DNA of 64,000 nucleotides, taken from assembly GCA_023101725.1 (NCBI GenBank), contig JALJCO010003039.1, forward strand, positions 1 through 64,000, given 5' to 3'. Origin of the DNA: Atherinomorus stipes. Lineage: Eukaryota; Chordata; Actinopteri; Atheriniformes; Atherinidae. Position 1 is the first letter of the stretch; each line of letters opens with the position of its first letter. The position numbers and the translations under genes were made by a program. The notes under the pieces were generated by a model. The model worked only from the letters and a program-made list of their open reading frames with translations, was not told where the DNA came from and searched no databases. This document shows positions 1 through 12,660 of this stretch, piece after piece.

Positions 1-392
1 TTTTTAATGAAAATTTTTTTTATGACAGCTTTGAAGTAATTCTTGTGGCAGGCGATGCCTGTTTCAGCCAGACATGATAATTTATTTTGATTCAATCATG
101 ACTTACTGCAGTATTGGACATTTTCTGTGTTGTTACCTCTGTAAGTTTTAGCCTCAAGGACAATAGGTGACACAATACTGGTTTGGGTCAGGCCTGAAGC
201 AGGGGCTGGTATTTGAGGCAGAAAATAAAGCAGGAAGTAATGATTCTCATTAAGGGGCTCAACATACCTCTGCAGCTCTGTATAGTGCTTCTCAAAAGTG
301 TAACTACATGTTTTAGCTTTCTGCTGCCACATGAGGGCAGTGCTAAAAATTTGAAACAGCTTAAAGCGCCGAGTCATGACTCAGCAATGGTT

Positions 393-998
393 GTAGGGGC
401 GCCCAAGTCCAGTCCTCAAGCGCTACTATCCTGCAACTTTAGAGCATACCTTTTTTAATACACCTGAAATAGTCAGTCATTTTCTGTACCACTTATCCAG
501 TTCAGGGTCACCGGGGTTGCTGGAGCCTATCCCAGCTGTTATCAGGTGAGAGGCAGGGTACACCCTGGACAGGTTGTCAGTCTGTCGCAGGGCCGACACA
601 GAGAGACAGACAAACATTCAGTCTCACATTCACTCCTAGGGACAATTTAGAGTTACCAATTAACCGAACATGCAAGTCTTTGGATGGTGGGAGGAAGCCG
701 GAGTACCTGGCGAGAACCCCCACATACACGAGGAGAACATGCACACAGGAAAGCCGCTGTTGGATTTGTTCGAACCCCCTCTCCAGCCAGGAATCAAACT
801 AGTGACCTTCTTACTGTGAGGCTGCAGTGCTAACCACCACGCCACCGTGCAGCCCACACCCCAAATAGATATCTTAATTTCCTCATGTGCAGAGGCCTGG
901 TAACGAGCTGTTTATTTGATTTAGGTGTGTTCAAGAAGTGATGCATCTAAAAGTTGCAGGATAGTAGCGCTTGAGGACTGGACTTGGGCATACCTACT
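393..998. mobile_element. hAT-like MITE split by a SINE
   Basis: The left end (about 393-440) and the right end (about 950-998) are inverted copies of one another, sharing the run GCCCAAGTCCAGTCCTC and continuing for over 40 bp. The interior carries the 'acacctga' type motif common in fish non-autonomous hAT elements. The two halves are separated by the SINE at 473-855, so the MITE is the older insertion. The outer target-site duplication could not be resolved. Family assignment to hAT is from recall of similar fish repeats, not from a search. Confidence 0.7.
473..855 (-). mobile_element. tRNA-headed teleost SINE, minus strand
   Basis: On the minus strand the element starts GGGCTGCACGGTGG...GTGGTTAGCACT, a tRNA-like head, followed by the widespread fish repeat body (TTCCTCCCACC, TAATTGGTAACTCTAAATTG, CTGTCCAGGGTGTACCCTGC, GGGATAGGCTCCAGC, GGATAAGTGG). 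It is flanked by an imperfect 13-bp target-site duplication, ACACCTGAAATAG (460-472) and ACACCCCAAATAG (856-868), as expected for LINE-driven insertion. It sits inside the hAT-like MITE of 393-998. The A/B promoter boxes are mutated, so transcription is doubtful. Related 3' fragments occur at 32812-32945 and 43633-43740. Confidence 0.8.
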
Positions 999-1088
999 CT
1001 AAAACATTGCTGGTTTCCCAGGCTAGTAAAATTTCCCACTATCTTTATCAGAACTGAGGAAGCTTTTCTAACTGAGAACGTAAAACGT

Positions 1089-1113
1089 GGGGGGGGGGGG
1101 GGGGGGGGGGGGG
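1089..1113. repeat. (G)25 homopolymer
   Basis: An uninterrupted run of 25 G residues. Runs of this length can form G-quadruplex structures and are also a frequent site of length error in assemblies. The rest of 999-1585 contains a poly-T run (about 1337-1355) and unique AT-rich sequence without a gene. Confidence 0.9.
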
Positions 1114-1585
1114 AGGATCAATTAATTAATACATTGCAATACTTCCCTGTGCAGTTCAATATTGAATGGACAAATCCTCTGAATCGATTATCGTCTTGAC
1201 CAGTGGGGGAAGCTGTGCGTGCTATTTATGTTGTATGGACGAAGGCCACATCAAACAAATACAGATCAAATACAAATACAGAATCAAATTGGCAAGTGGT
1301 ACAGAGAATGACTGACTGAGAATTAAACTGGCAACTTTTTTTTTTTTTTTTTTTTATCAGATGTTTTGTTACCCAAAAATGTAAGGTGACTACAACATAC
1401 AGTACGTTCACATGAGCATGATAACATATATTCAAAAATTTACAACAGTCTTTACTTCTTACTGAATTGATATTGAAGCATTTAATTCAATATTGAATCA
1501 AAAATAAAGAATCAAAGTCGAATTGAATCGTGAGGTTCCTAACATTATCCAGCAGTAGTGAAACATCTTCAAGAAACGAAACCTA

Positions 1586-2064
1586 TGCTGCGTTCCATTT
1601 TCATCGGAACTGGGAAGTGGGAACTGGGGGGTGACGTCACACCTGACCAACTTGCGTTCCAGCTCACTGGTCGGAAAACCAGTTAGCAGCCTAGCAAAAC
1701 AACGTGTTTGCTAAGGCTATTGTTATTAGCCGTTGTTGGCACAGCTGGCGTTGAAGTTCACATATACCACATGAAAAATGTGAATTACACCACAGCAGCT
1801 TCCCCCCACATCTGTATAAACCAATACTACGTGTACGACTGATTTGTGCAACAAGATATTAGTAAGAAATATAAATAAATGTAACATTACAGGAGCTTCT
1901 AAAACTGCTAACACAGGGCGCGACCATCTTTAAATCTGAACTCGGAGCTGTGAAAGTTGTCCGACTTTCCGAGTGGGAAATCCGACTTCAGGGGGCCGTT
2001 CCAGTTGAAACTTCCTACTCGGAACTGGGAATTTCCGACTTCCGAGTTCAAATGGAACGCAGCA
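1586..2064. mobile_element. PIF/Harbinger-type MITE with CTA target duplication
   Basis: The terminal inverted repeats are TGCTGCGTTCCATTT at 1586 and AAATGGAACGCAGCA ending at 2064. Subterminal sequence is also inverted (CGGAACTGGGAA-type motifs at both ends). The element is flanked by CTA at 1583-1585 and CTA at 2065-2067, a 3-bp target duplication typical of PIF/Harbinger elements. At 479 bp with no transposase it is non-autonomous. Confidence 0.85.
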
Positions 2065-3692
2065 CTAGTCCTGCCGACTTGACTCAATTTACACTGGAAA
2101 CCATGACTTGGATTGGATGGACTGACAAATATTGCAGGCCGGGTTATCTTTAAAATTCCCTCTTCCGTTTAGTGTTCATAGAGAAATATGGTGAAATCAT
2201 GAGATAAATAAAGGATTACAGGATCATATGCAGGCTTATATAAAGGATCAACTGAAATCCAAAGGTTTGCACGTTGTCCTTGTATTAAAATCCAAACAGT
2301 CTGATGTTCTCTATCTTATTTACACCACAGCATGTCATTTCTCACTCCACATGCTTTCCACACTGTACACAGCAGAGTTCCACACAGAGATACACACAGA
2401 GACTTGTGGGCAAACATGCAGATGAGCACACTCCTACCAGCAGACAGAGAATGAATGGTGGAAAAACTTCAGCCATCTGAAAATTAGACAAATTATGTTT
2501 TTTAACTCTCCCAGGGAGGTTAAGTTGGCAGTGTTATGTGTATAACTTTATGCCTATTGCTAGAGCCGCAGCAGAACGAGCAGAATCTGCCATTATTGTG
2601 GTCATTTCTGAGAGGTATCATGGCTTAGAATGGATTCAGTATTCTTATTTTGTCTTTTGCAGCTAAGTGTAGGTGTCGCATAATGTTTAAATGGCTGTTG
2701 CAAAAGAAAGACGGCAAGAATTGAAGCCATTTGTGAAACTATGGATACTGCAAGTTGAAACCTGGGTGAGGCACGCCGTACCACATGAAAATGAATCGCT
2801 TTCTTTGCGATTTGCTAATTGCACATTTTAAATTGTGATTTCGATTTAAAATTTTTTCAAAAATTAAAAACAAAACAACTATTTAAAAGATGTTTTAATA
2901 ATACATGATGATTTCAGGGATTTGGGGAGAACTTCATTAAGAATGCAGTTGTTTACTTTCAACTAAGTATAAAGCTCTAGGCTATAAAAGTTGCTTTTTT
3001 TTTTTTTTTTTTTTTTTTACCAGGTATATTTAGTCCAATGCATATCAGTGAAAATTCTTGTTTTAATTAGGGAGCATTTAAGTTCAAGTTCATTTAAATA
3101 GCACAATTATAAACAACAATGGTTGTCCCAAAGTCCTGAACAAATTTGAACAAGAAAAGCAGACAATAAAATCATTTAAAAATATGAATTAAAATGACTG
3201 GATTATAGGAAAGTTTAAAACATAAAATTGAAATCTGAATGAATGAAAGAGTCAAAGACTAAAAACAAAAATAAAAGACACAGAAATCCAAATTTTGAAG
3301 ATACACAACTCTCAAAAACAGCATTAAAACTGCTGCTGTATGAAGGATCTGGGTTTGATATTTATAAATGTTATAAACGAAAAGACTCCAGCTTCACGGG
3401 GGTGATCTGTAGCCACACACAAACACTTTGCCGTCTTGTATTGTACACTAAGCCCTACAGTTGGAACTTCGACGATCGGACATGCAGAAGGAAAGTTATG
3501 ACCCCTTTTAAGCTGATCTTTGTCTAGGAAACAGAGCACATCTTGCTGCACGTAAACTTGGCATCATTGAATCACTGGTGAAACAGCAGCATAAAGACTT
3601 TTTTTAAAGACCATGTTGCAGGCAGTGTTGAAAAAAAAACAAACAAAAAATTTTACAGTATGTTGTCTACATGTGTGCTACTGGTATCTTTT
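2065..3692. other. No gene recognised; AT-rich unique sequence
   Basis: Contains short open frames without recognisable protein features, a poly-T tract at about 2995-3019, and AT-rich sequence. I see no splice-bounded coding segment, RNA gene or complete mobile element. Confidence 0.5.
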
Positions 3693-4059
3693 TACAGTTG
3701 TGCTTGAAAGTGTACATACCCTTCCATCAGCACCTTGCTTATGAACAATGGGTCAAAATACCTGTCAACAGGTGCAGAAGTTTGATTAGATGTTGCAGAA
3801 AACCCCGATTACTGTGATTTCCTCAAAATGTTGCTCAACAAAATTTTAGTTCAGGAGCCCCATCATGCTTGTTTACATGTTTTAATTTTTGTTGGTCTGC
3901 TTTTAATATTTCTGTTGTACCACAATTAAAAATCAATGTCATGATTTTCATAAAATTTTTATTTCTTATTACTTTTGTCAATCTCAACTTATTTTACTGG
4001 CAGCTGATTTTTATTCTGTCTTTAATGGGACAGTATGCAAACTTTCAAGCACAACTGTA
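3693..4059. mobile_element. Tc1-type MITE, copy 1
   Basis: Starts TACAGTTGTGCTTGAAAGTG and ends with the inverted copy AACTTTCAAGCACAACTGTA, bounded by TA dinucleotides as for Tc1/mariner insertions. The internal sequence is non-coding. Read in reverse it matches the element at 60033-60551 over most of its length (shared motifs include AAAATCAGCTGCCAGT and AAGCATGATGGGGCTCCTGA), so the two are members of one family in opposite orientation. Confidence 0.8.
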
Positions 4060-4247
4060 ATTAAAAGTAAAAAAGAAAAATCTGTAAATATCTCATGTAA
4101 CGATGTGGACACCTGTGGCTTATGGACAAGTGCTGTTTGTATGCACAAGTCTCATTTTCTAGTGGGTGCAGCTTGTATTCAGGTGCTCTCACCATTCCAG
4201 AAAGTACAGTGCCTTATTCAGTTCCCGAACAATAAAGAAACCAAAAT

Positions 4248-4560
4248 GGGTAACACTTTATAATAAATACTCACTATTAAGCATTTATTAGGCATTAGAT
4301 ACTGAATTAATCATTTACAAAGCATATTTCTAACAGAAATACTCATTAGTATGTGTTTTGTAAGCACAGTTGTAAATGTATTCATCATTGATAACTACAT
4401 TAATTACAGTATGAGTTAACAGATCATGAATTAATCATCTATAAAGCATGTATCATTAGTACTCATTTGTAGATACTTTATAAACACATTTATTAATGTT
4501 TTCTACAATGTGTTTAATGATTTTATTTTCATACTGTTAAGGTTAGATTCAGCTTTTTAG
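4248..4560 (+). repeat. Degenerate repeat beginning GGGTAACACTTTATAATAA
   Basis: Opens with GGGTAACACTTTATAATAA, a motif that begins a common fish interspersed repeat. The body is a series of degenerate direct repeats containing ATTAATCAT, CATTAGTA and TTTATAAACAC-like units. No coding capacity. The class is unassigned. Confidence 0.4.
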
Positions 4561-4805
4561 AATATAGTATTTGCATCACTTACAAACCAGTTATGAATTT
4601 CTTTCTATTTATGCTTTCACTGACAGTGTTAAGGCATGTACTAATGGTTGGTAAATATGGTAGTAAATATTTTATACAAATTTCTTTTCCAATCAATGTC
4701 TGATAAGTAGGTGACTTATCAGGTGGTGACTTTTTTTTTTTTTTTTTTTGCCAGGCAGTGTAATAACATAGTGAACATAATTGATGTTAAATGAGCTATA
4801 AGCAC

Positions 4806-4998
4806 AGCTCCACTACTTCCTGAACTTCAACCAGCACCTTTGTTTCCTGTCTTTCATTACAGGACAAACTGATTAATCCAGGTGTACTTGACCTCAGTTA
4901 CTGGCCAGACACACCTGGATTATTCAGTTTGTAATGAGTAATGAAGGACAGGAAGCAAAGGTGCTGGTTAAAGTCCATGAAGTATTGGAGTTGTGGAT
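4806..4998. mobile_element. Palindromic MITE-like hairpin, ~90-bp arms
   Basis: The left arm (about 4806-4895, with AACCAGCACCTTTG and TTTCCTGTCTTTCATTAC) is the inverted counterpart of the right arm (about 4909-4998, with GAAGGACAGGAAGCAAAGGTGCTGGTT). The arms are separated by a spacer of about a dozen bases. The core, CTGATTAATCCAGGTGT, recurs near 59281-59297. This looks like a small palindromic non-autonomous transposon of unknown family. Confidence 0.65.
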
Positions 4999-5715
4999 TT
5001 AGCCCATTAGGGTCCAAAAGAATACGTAGATAAACCAGATTTAAAATGTGATTGCTTTTCTAGAAAATTCTACAACTTTTTATGGTTTGTATCAGTGCTG
5101 AGCATTATCGTAGTAAATATTATTAATTCAAAGATTTTAATCAAGACTTTGACTATTTTATTGTGACAGAATGTTTTCATGAGAGCTTTTCATATTTCAT
5201 ATTTTAGCCTCAGGCATTAGATGTTCCACTACTGATTAATTTTAAATGTCAAATCTGACAGTTACTGTGGAAATGTACTGCATGACAATGGGTGAACTGG
5301 TTTTTGCAGATCTACAACACTTAAAAACATTAAGGAACATAACGTTCTCTGTAAGTCCTGAAGGTGGGTTTATGTTGCATTTTCACTGTATGATGGACTT
5401 AGTACTCTGTCAAGTTTTTTTTGTGTTTTTTTTTTTTTACAACCTTTTCTTATGGTTTCGTATGACTTAGAGGAAGTGTGTGGGTGTCAGCATGGGGTGG
5501 CTGAGGTGCCAGCATAAATTTGCAGTACCAGCATATATTTTTTTCCATTTCAGCAGCTCAGTGAGTTGATGTCTGCGTTAATTTGATATAACCAGCAAAA
5601 TAAATATATCAATGACCCCAGGGAAGATGACCTTTTACATTTGTTTGTTTTTTTTTCCGAAGATATTTAAACCAACCCACAATCCCTGTTTTGCCAGAAA
5701 AGTTCAGTAGTTTTT

Positions 5716-5800
5716 AGAGATGCACCGATCCAGTATCTTCCGATCAAGTGCAATACCAATACCTGGGCTGAGCATATTTAACATCTTTATTCGGTTAACA
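5716..5800 (+). mobile_element. hAT-like relic, left end only
   Basis: AGAGATGCACCGATCCAGTAT resembles the left terminus (AGGGATGCACCGATC...) of a common fish hAT family. No matching right end is seen before the next repeat, so this is a truncated relic. Confidence 0.4.
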
Positions 5801-6000
5801 AAAGCAAATATGAAAAAAGGCTTCAGGCTTGACATAAACATTTAGCCTTGTTTTTTTTTTTTAAAAAAAGGTGAATTAACACAGATAAAAATGTACTTTA
5901 ATATTATCCAACAACAAATAAAGTACCAAATACAGTTAATTTATCATGGGGAATTTATCATTTGGGAAGTGGCTGAGTAGAAGGAGGGAGTGAGGGATAG

Positions 6001-6107
6001 AAAAGACGTTACTTTCAAATGTTATGTTGTGAAACAAACTTGCTGTGGCTTATTTAGCTAGTGAATAATTATTTTGCCACCAAAACTCTTTTCTCAAAAA
6101 GAAAGAG

Positions 6108-6174
<67 letters not shown>

Positions 6175-6667
6175 AGAGGAGAAAAAGGGGAAAAAAAAGA
6201 GGAAAGAGAAAGAGAGAAAGAAGAGGAGGAAAAAAAGAAAAAAAAAAAGGAAGAGAGAGAAAAGAAGGAAAAAAAAAAAAAAAGAAGGAAAAAGAAAAAA
6301 AGAAAGGAAAAGAGGGAAGAGAAAAAAAAAAAAAAAAAAAAGAAGGAAAGGGGAAGAGAAAAAAAGAGAAAAAAGAAGAAAAAAAAAGAAAAAGGAGAAA
6401 AAAGAAAGGAAAGAAAAAAAAAGAAGAAAAAAAAAAGGAGAAAAGAAAGAGAAGAAGGGAAAAGAAGAAAAAGAAAAAAAAAAGAGAGAGAAAAGAGAGA
6501 AGAAAAAAGAGAAGAGAAGAAAAAAAAAAAAAAAAAGAAGGGAAAAGGAAAAAAAGAAAAAAAAAAAAAGGAAAAGGAAAGAGAGAAAAAAAAAAAAAAG
6601 AAAAAAGAAAAAGAGAAAAAGAAAAAAGAAAAAAGAGAAAAAAAAAAGAGGAGGAAAAAAAAGAAAG

Positions 6668-6713
<46 letters not shown>

Positions 6714-7135
6714 AAAAGAAAAAAAAAAAAAAAAAAAAAAAAAAGTGTTGTATTTGTTTTTTCATAGAAGTAAACAGCTGTTCAGATGACGGAGGTGTCA
6801 CTAAAGTAAAAAAGAATATTGGCAACAAGGACACTTCCACTTGAAGCACATTGCAGCATTAAAAGTCGTTTTCTCATCTTTTCGGTCAAAAGCAGGCATT
6901 TTTTGCTGCAACAAAACCATGTTCTACTGCAGATTACTAAAGAATGGAAAAAGCTAGAAACAAATGATTTTTTTCTGATAAAATAAGAGAGTCTAAGCTT
7001 TCCTTTGGTACATTCACTGTTTGCATAGTACACAATATTCTGTGGCTCTCCAAAAATCAGTGAAAATGCTTAAAAATCCTGGCAATATGGAGCACTCTGC
7101 TTGGAAAAGGTCTGGTAGTCAATGAGTTAAATATA
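6001..7135 (-). repeat. Dispersed repeat B, copy 1, expanded by a purine tract
   Basis: On the minus strand this region matches 29525-29990 almost end to end apart from the purine tract. Shared blocks include AGTAAACAGCTGTTCAGATG, TCAAAAGCAGGCATTTTT, GGAAAAAGCTAGAAACAAA and AATGAGTTAA. The 650-base A/G tract at 6096-6745 lies exactly where copy 2 has only about 20 ordinary bases. The class of the repeat is not known to me. The reading frames reported across it are artefacts of the purine tract. Confidence 0.75.
6096..6745 (+). repeat. 650-base uninterrupted polypurine (A/G) tract
   Basis: Every base from 6096 to 6745 is A or G on the plus strand, made of poly-A runs up to about 60 long with interspersed G and short GA units. 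Open frames in both directions (Lys/Arg/Glu-rich on plus, Phe/Leu-rich on minus) are pure composition effects. Such mirror-rich purine tracts can adopt triplex (H-DNA) structure. The exact length may be an assembly estimate. Confidence 0.95.
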
Positions 7136-7629
7136 GACTCATCTGACCACAGAACATGTGTCCACTAATATCATGGTTATGAATTTTTGGTTAATTATTT
7201 CCTGTATAATTCATTTTGAATAATGATGTAATTGTCACTTTTCATGCCAAAGATATAATGCAAGTTAACTAAAATAGCAGTTAAGTGATATTAATCAGTA
7301 AATTGATAAAACCTAAATAAAGAGTAATAGCTTTACAGGGGATGATTACAGAAATATAAAATATATGCTTGATTGCATTTTGTCCTTATAAACAAAAATG
7401 ACCCAAAAAAGCAGATCTGGTATGGTCATTTCCCAAGAATAGATACAGTAAAAAAAGATAAATACATGAAGTTATGCAGACTCCTTGGATTTTCCTGAAT
7501 ATCCGCCATTGAATGTATTGAAAGACAAATGTTTTTTCACTCTTGCATCTAAAAATCTATATTTTTCCAATGGTGATTCTCTGACAGAGTCAGAGGGGTG
7601 AGCCACAACCTATCCTTACTTAAAAAGAC

Positions 7630-8262
7630 TTTTTTTTGTTTTTGGTTTGCTCGATGCTTCTTTTATACCCAATCATGGCACTCCCACACACTACCAATTA
7701 ATCTGCTAATTATTTAGTGTTCCTGAACAGTGTTTACTTGTGCATTCCTGAAATACAGTACATTGCAGTACATTTAAGAAAATAGTGAAACCATTCAGGA
7801 AATGTGGTTTGTGTTAAGCAATTAAGTAAAAAAGGGCGGGGGGGGGGGGGGGTTGCTCATACCTGTATCAATCAGAAATAATACTTCAAGGGATTTAGCC
7901 AGAACTGAAGCATTTTCTGCCACCTTTATAATCTGGGTTTAGTGTTCTTTTCCCGGTTTGGCGATCACACAGCAGCAGTCAGTATGCAGCCTGAATTTTT
8001 CTCTGACAGTTAATCTCTGCTCACAAAAGGGCACTTTGTTATGGCAGCTGCTTTGCTACAATATGCAAATCTTTTACTACATGCTTGTGAAATTTCTTGT
8101 GTCAACTTTAACCAGTTTATTTAATTATTGTCCAGAGCATAAAAAGTCAATGATGAATTGAAAGATTTTTTTTCTGTTTTGGTCTTAAAGTAAGTCTTTT
8201 AAAGAGCAAGGTGACAGCTTGATCAAAATCATGGAGAAAACTAAGTCAACAGCGTTGCCTTC
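7630..8262 (+). repeat. Dispersed repeat A, copy 1
   Basis: Matches 20195-20922 in the same orientation. The strongest block (about 7928-8150) shares ATCTGGGTTTAGTGTTCTTT, TTAATCTCTGCTCACAAAAG and GCAGCTGCTTTGCTACAATA. The left part shares TTTTATACCCA and GAACAGTGTT motifs. A (G) run near 7838-7852 is specific to this copy. Class unknown; a third partial copy of the left part is at 12500-12660. Confidence 0.75.
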
Positions 8263-8756
8263 CAGTCTGTGGAACTTCTCTGGTTTTGTGCTTCATTATG
8301 ATCTGTGTATTTTCAGTAACATCAGAACTGCAGACAGGCCACGCAAACACAGATGGGGTCTATAAAGAAACAATGGTATAAGCTAAGCACAATAAAGTCT
8401 GATATTGTCCTGCTGAAGTAATCACAGACCTTTCAGGAAAGATGGCAGCACATCTCTTCAGAATTCCAACACACCAACTCTGATGTAATCTTACAGCATC
8501 ACAGATGCTTGCATTTAAACCTTTCACTGACATCAACCAAGGAAGTCTTTCCATCTTTGGCACATTAAATTGGTATCAACTTTATTTATTTATTTTTACA
8601 AAAGCAGCAGAAACATGGACTTATCTGACAGTGAACACGCATCTTTCTATCGGAGTTTTAGCTCTGACGATTTAAAAATTATTCTTTGAGTTTAGTTGAT
8701 ATAAAGCTTCCGCTTTGCCTAATACAATAACAATACAATACATTACAATGCATGTA
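8263..8756. other. No gene recognised
   Basis: Unique-looking sequence between repeat A and the AT microsatellite. Short open frames on the minus strand show no known features. Confidence 0.5.

Positions 8757-9908
<1,152 letters not shown>

Positions 9909-10002
<94 letters not shown>
9909..10002. repeat. (TA)n-(TG)n-(TATG)n compound microsatellite
   Basis: About 60 bp of TA repeat, then TG repeat, then TATG units. It lies directly between the Tc1-like element ending at 9908 and the hAT-type element starting at 10003. The TATG units resume after the latter at 10837. Confidence 0.9.
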
Positions 10003-10836
10003 CAGGGCTCCAGACTGCGACCATTTCAGTTGCATATGCGCCCAAACATTTGCTCAGTGCGCCTAACTTTTAACATTGCAGGTGCAGGTGAACCATTTTC
10101 TCCTAATGTGTCTTTTCTGTGTTTATTTCCCTCCTAACGGAGCTCAGGGAATAACGCTAAAAAGCCCACAGAAAGGGCGAGTCTTCATCTCTAACTGGCT
10201 CTGATCCACCCTGACCAGCGGGTCCTCGTTAGCGAAAAAGTAACCTGCATTAAAGTACTGAAAAATACCAAAACATCATCATCACTAACAGCAGCAGCAT
10301 CATCATGACATCTGATAGGCTACCACCATCATGTGACACAGCTAGAATCTGGCTGCTTTCACATCATTTCATTTCTAAAACTCTTAGATGTGGAAACAAA
10401 TGCATATTTGTATCTGTACAGTGGTATCGGAATACTAAAAAAAAAAGTATCGATTCAAATATTTTGTCTGGCTGGTATCAAAGTAGTGACTCCAGGGTAT
10501 CAGTTTCCCCATCCTGAAGCTTCACAGCCTCAAGACATTTCAGTTTGAAATGTTTAGTTTCATGAAGTTCAGTGAAGCTTCCCCCTAAAAATGTTTTTCT
10601 ACTGACAACATTAAAGATTAACAGTTTTCTAAACCTCATTATTGTTCATAATAACTTCAATAACTATTAATGTCTATGTAAAATGATTAAAAGAAAATTC
10701 TTAAACTGGATTAAAATGAGCTGCAGACAGCGATGCTGGAAACAATGAGGTGCACCTAAACTTTTTGCTGGTGCACCCAAATTACAAAGTTAGGCGCTCT
10801 GGTGCAACCAGTGCTGAAAGTTAGTCTGGAGCCCTG
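10003..10836. mobile_element. hAT-type non-autonomous element in (TATG)n
   Basis: Terminal inverted repeats CAGGGCTCCAGACT (10003) and AGTCTGGAGCCCTG (ending 10836) are perfect for 14 bp. Subterminal GCGCC/TTAGGCGC-type motifs also mirror. The element interrupts a (TATG)n microsatellite, so the expected 8-bp target duplication cannot be resolved. No transposase is present. A diverged second copy of its left half is at 53637-53873. Confidence 0.82.
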
Positions 10837-10851
10837 GTATGTATGTATGTA

Positions 10852-11200
10852 TTAGGGCTGTAACGGTGCACAAGTCACGGTTTGGTTTTTCTTCGGTACA
10901 GTTATGGAAAAAATACAGATATGTTCTACTCACAAGTTCACTCAAATTTAACATCAAAGCTGTTTTGTTTTGTTTGTTTTTCTGCCATATTGTTTGAATC
11001 AGAAAAAAAAAACCATAAATAAAGACAATATTTAAAAATAAAATCTTGCTGTCTGTTTTTTACGCTTTTCAGTGAAAAAAAAAACAAAACAAAAAATATG
11101 CTTTTACCTTTAAAGTGACACCATTTGAGTTTTAAGAGCAGCATTAACAGAAACAGCTCCACTTTTATTTCACTGTTCTGGTCAGACTGCCTGCATAAAA
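10852..11200 (+). mobile_element. hAT-like relic beginning TAGGGCTGTAACGGTGCAC
   Basis: TAGGGCTGTAACGGTGCAC followed by CACGGTTTGGTTTTTCTTCGGTAC resembles the left end of a fish hAT family with AGGGCTGTAACGGTAC termini. The right terminus is not seen, so the end coordinate is approximate. Confidence 0.45.
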
Positions 11201-11378
11201 AGTGTATGACTTAGTAACATACCGCTGTTTTTACACTCTGCGCCAAATTAGTCTGTTTTCTAGTCATACCAGTAACATTCTCACTTGTGTGGTGTCGCTT
11301 TCGATGCGTTATAACATGTTGGAAGTGTTTCTGTGTACATACCTGAATGAGTTGGCAAGCTGCCTTTGTTTTGTCAGG

Positions 11379-11405
11379 CCCCCACCCCCCCCCCCCCCCC
11401 CCCAC
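11379..11405. repeat. C-rich homopolymer tract
   Basis: CCCCCACCCC followed by a run of about 20 C. The sequence around it (11201-11690) contains no supportable gene. Confidence 0.85.
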
Positions 11406-11688
11406 CCCTTGTCAAAACCAAGGTGGCGGTTCCTAGCTCAACGAGCTTGCATGCAATGTTGTTAGGAGTTAGAAACAGGATGGTAAGCAGCTGCACCAAG
11501 TGGAGGCGAAGATTCAACGGTCTGTCACTCAGTTATGACCGGTGACACGCAAAAAGTTAGCAAAAAGTTAATGACACAATAAAGAGCTAAATAAACAAAT
11601 ACTGCACCCAACAGGTCGCTACGGGGTCGTGTCGAACCAGGAGCATATATACAAATCGGTTTGACACAAATACTGTACACATACTGTT

Positions 11689-11690
<2 letters not shown>

Positions 11691-11742
<52 letters not shown>

Positions 11743-11768
11743 TGTATATATGTGTGGGTGTGTATGTG

Positions 11769-11820
<52 letters not shown>

Positions 11821-11822
11821 TA
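11691..11822. repeat. (AT)n/(GT)n compound microsatellite
   Basis: Alternating AT blocks flanked by CA/GT units. The minus-strand Tyr-Ile and Thr-His reading frames across it are artefacts of the repeat. Confidence 0.92.
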
Positions 11823-12499
11823 TTTTACAAGAGCGTTATTACACTGCAGAGCCCCTCAGTTAACAAGGCAAATTTTTTTATTTTTTTTTTTTGCATGTTC
11901 TCACAATAAGTTTTACATTCTCCTGCAATAAGTATGCAGGACATACCTGGGATCCAAAGTTTTCACCATTGTCTGGAAGCCGTCTTTCTCTATGGTATTT
12001 ATAGGAACCATATCCTTGGGAAGGTGCAACATGATTACTGTTATCCGAACATTACTTTTTTTTTTTTTTTTTTTGCAGTCCTGGATCAAGGCATTCTTGA
12101 CACTGTTTAACGTGTTGTCGGGTAAGCAAGTTGCTAGTGTTACCACTGCTAGTGTTTTGCTCAACAGCGTTTGCAAACAGTTGTTTGATCCACATCCAAT
12201 CGTTTAAAGTCAAAAAACTTCCAAACCATAGATGTGGCTCCTCTTTTGGGAATTAGTTCCTCTGGGTAAACAACGTGTGCTTCACTTTGACAGCTCTCAC
12301 CTGCTTTTCACACACTGTGGTGTTTGTGTCCAGCAGTGAAATGGGTCTCCACTGAAACACTTTCCCACTGCGCATGTTCCGGAGAATGTCTGGGCTATTC
12401 ACCGGTATATGAAAAATCCATATCATGATGAAAATAAACACCAGTTTTTGGTACGAAGTGGTACACCGCACAGGCCTGTTTGACACTGTTTTGCACCTT
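11823..12499. other. No gene recognised
   Basis: Contains poly-T runs (about 11876-11892 and 12056-12074) and unique sequence. A 108-codon minus-strand open frame (12253-12579) lacks recognisable features and runs into repeat A copy 3. Confidence 0.45.
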
Positions 12500-12660
12500 A
12501 ATATCTCCTTGTTTGCAAATACTATATGCCTTTGAATGATGCTCATTTTATACCCTATCCTGACACCCTCACCTGTCACCGGTTAATCTGCTGATTGTCT
12601 TCCAAATGGCATTAATAGTGTATTCATAAAACTTTTCTCACCTTGTTTGACTGTATTTCA
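12500..12660 (+). repeat. Dispersed repeat A, partial copy 3
   Basis: The block TTTTATACCCTATCCTGACA followed by CTCACCTGTCACCGGTTAAT matches the left part of repeat A at about 7665 and 20230. The remainder of the repeat is absent. Confidence 0.5.

Noticed and set aside
6061..6849. Overlapping frames of 242-256 codons, Lys/Glu/Arg-rich on plus and Phe/Leu-rich on minus
   Set aside because: They are produced entirely by the uninterrupted purine tract; no pyrimidine means no stop codon in most frames. No protein-like complexity.
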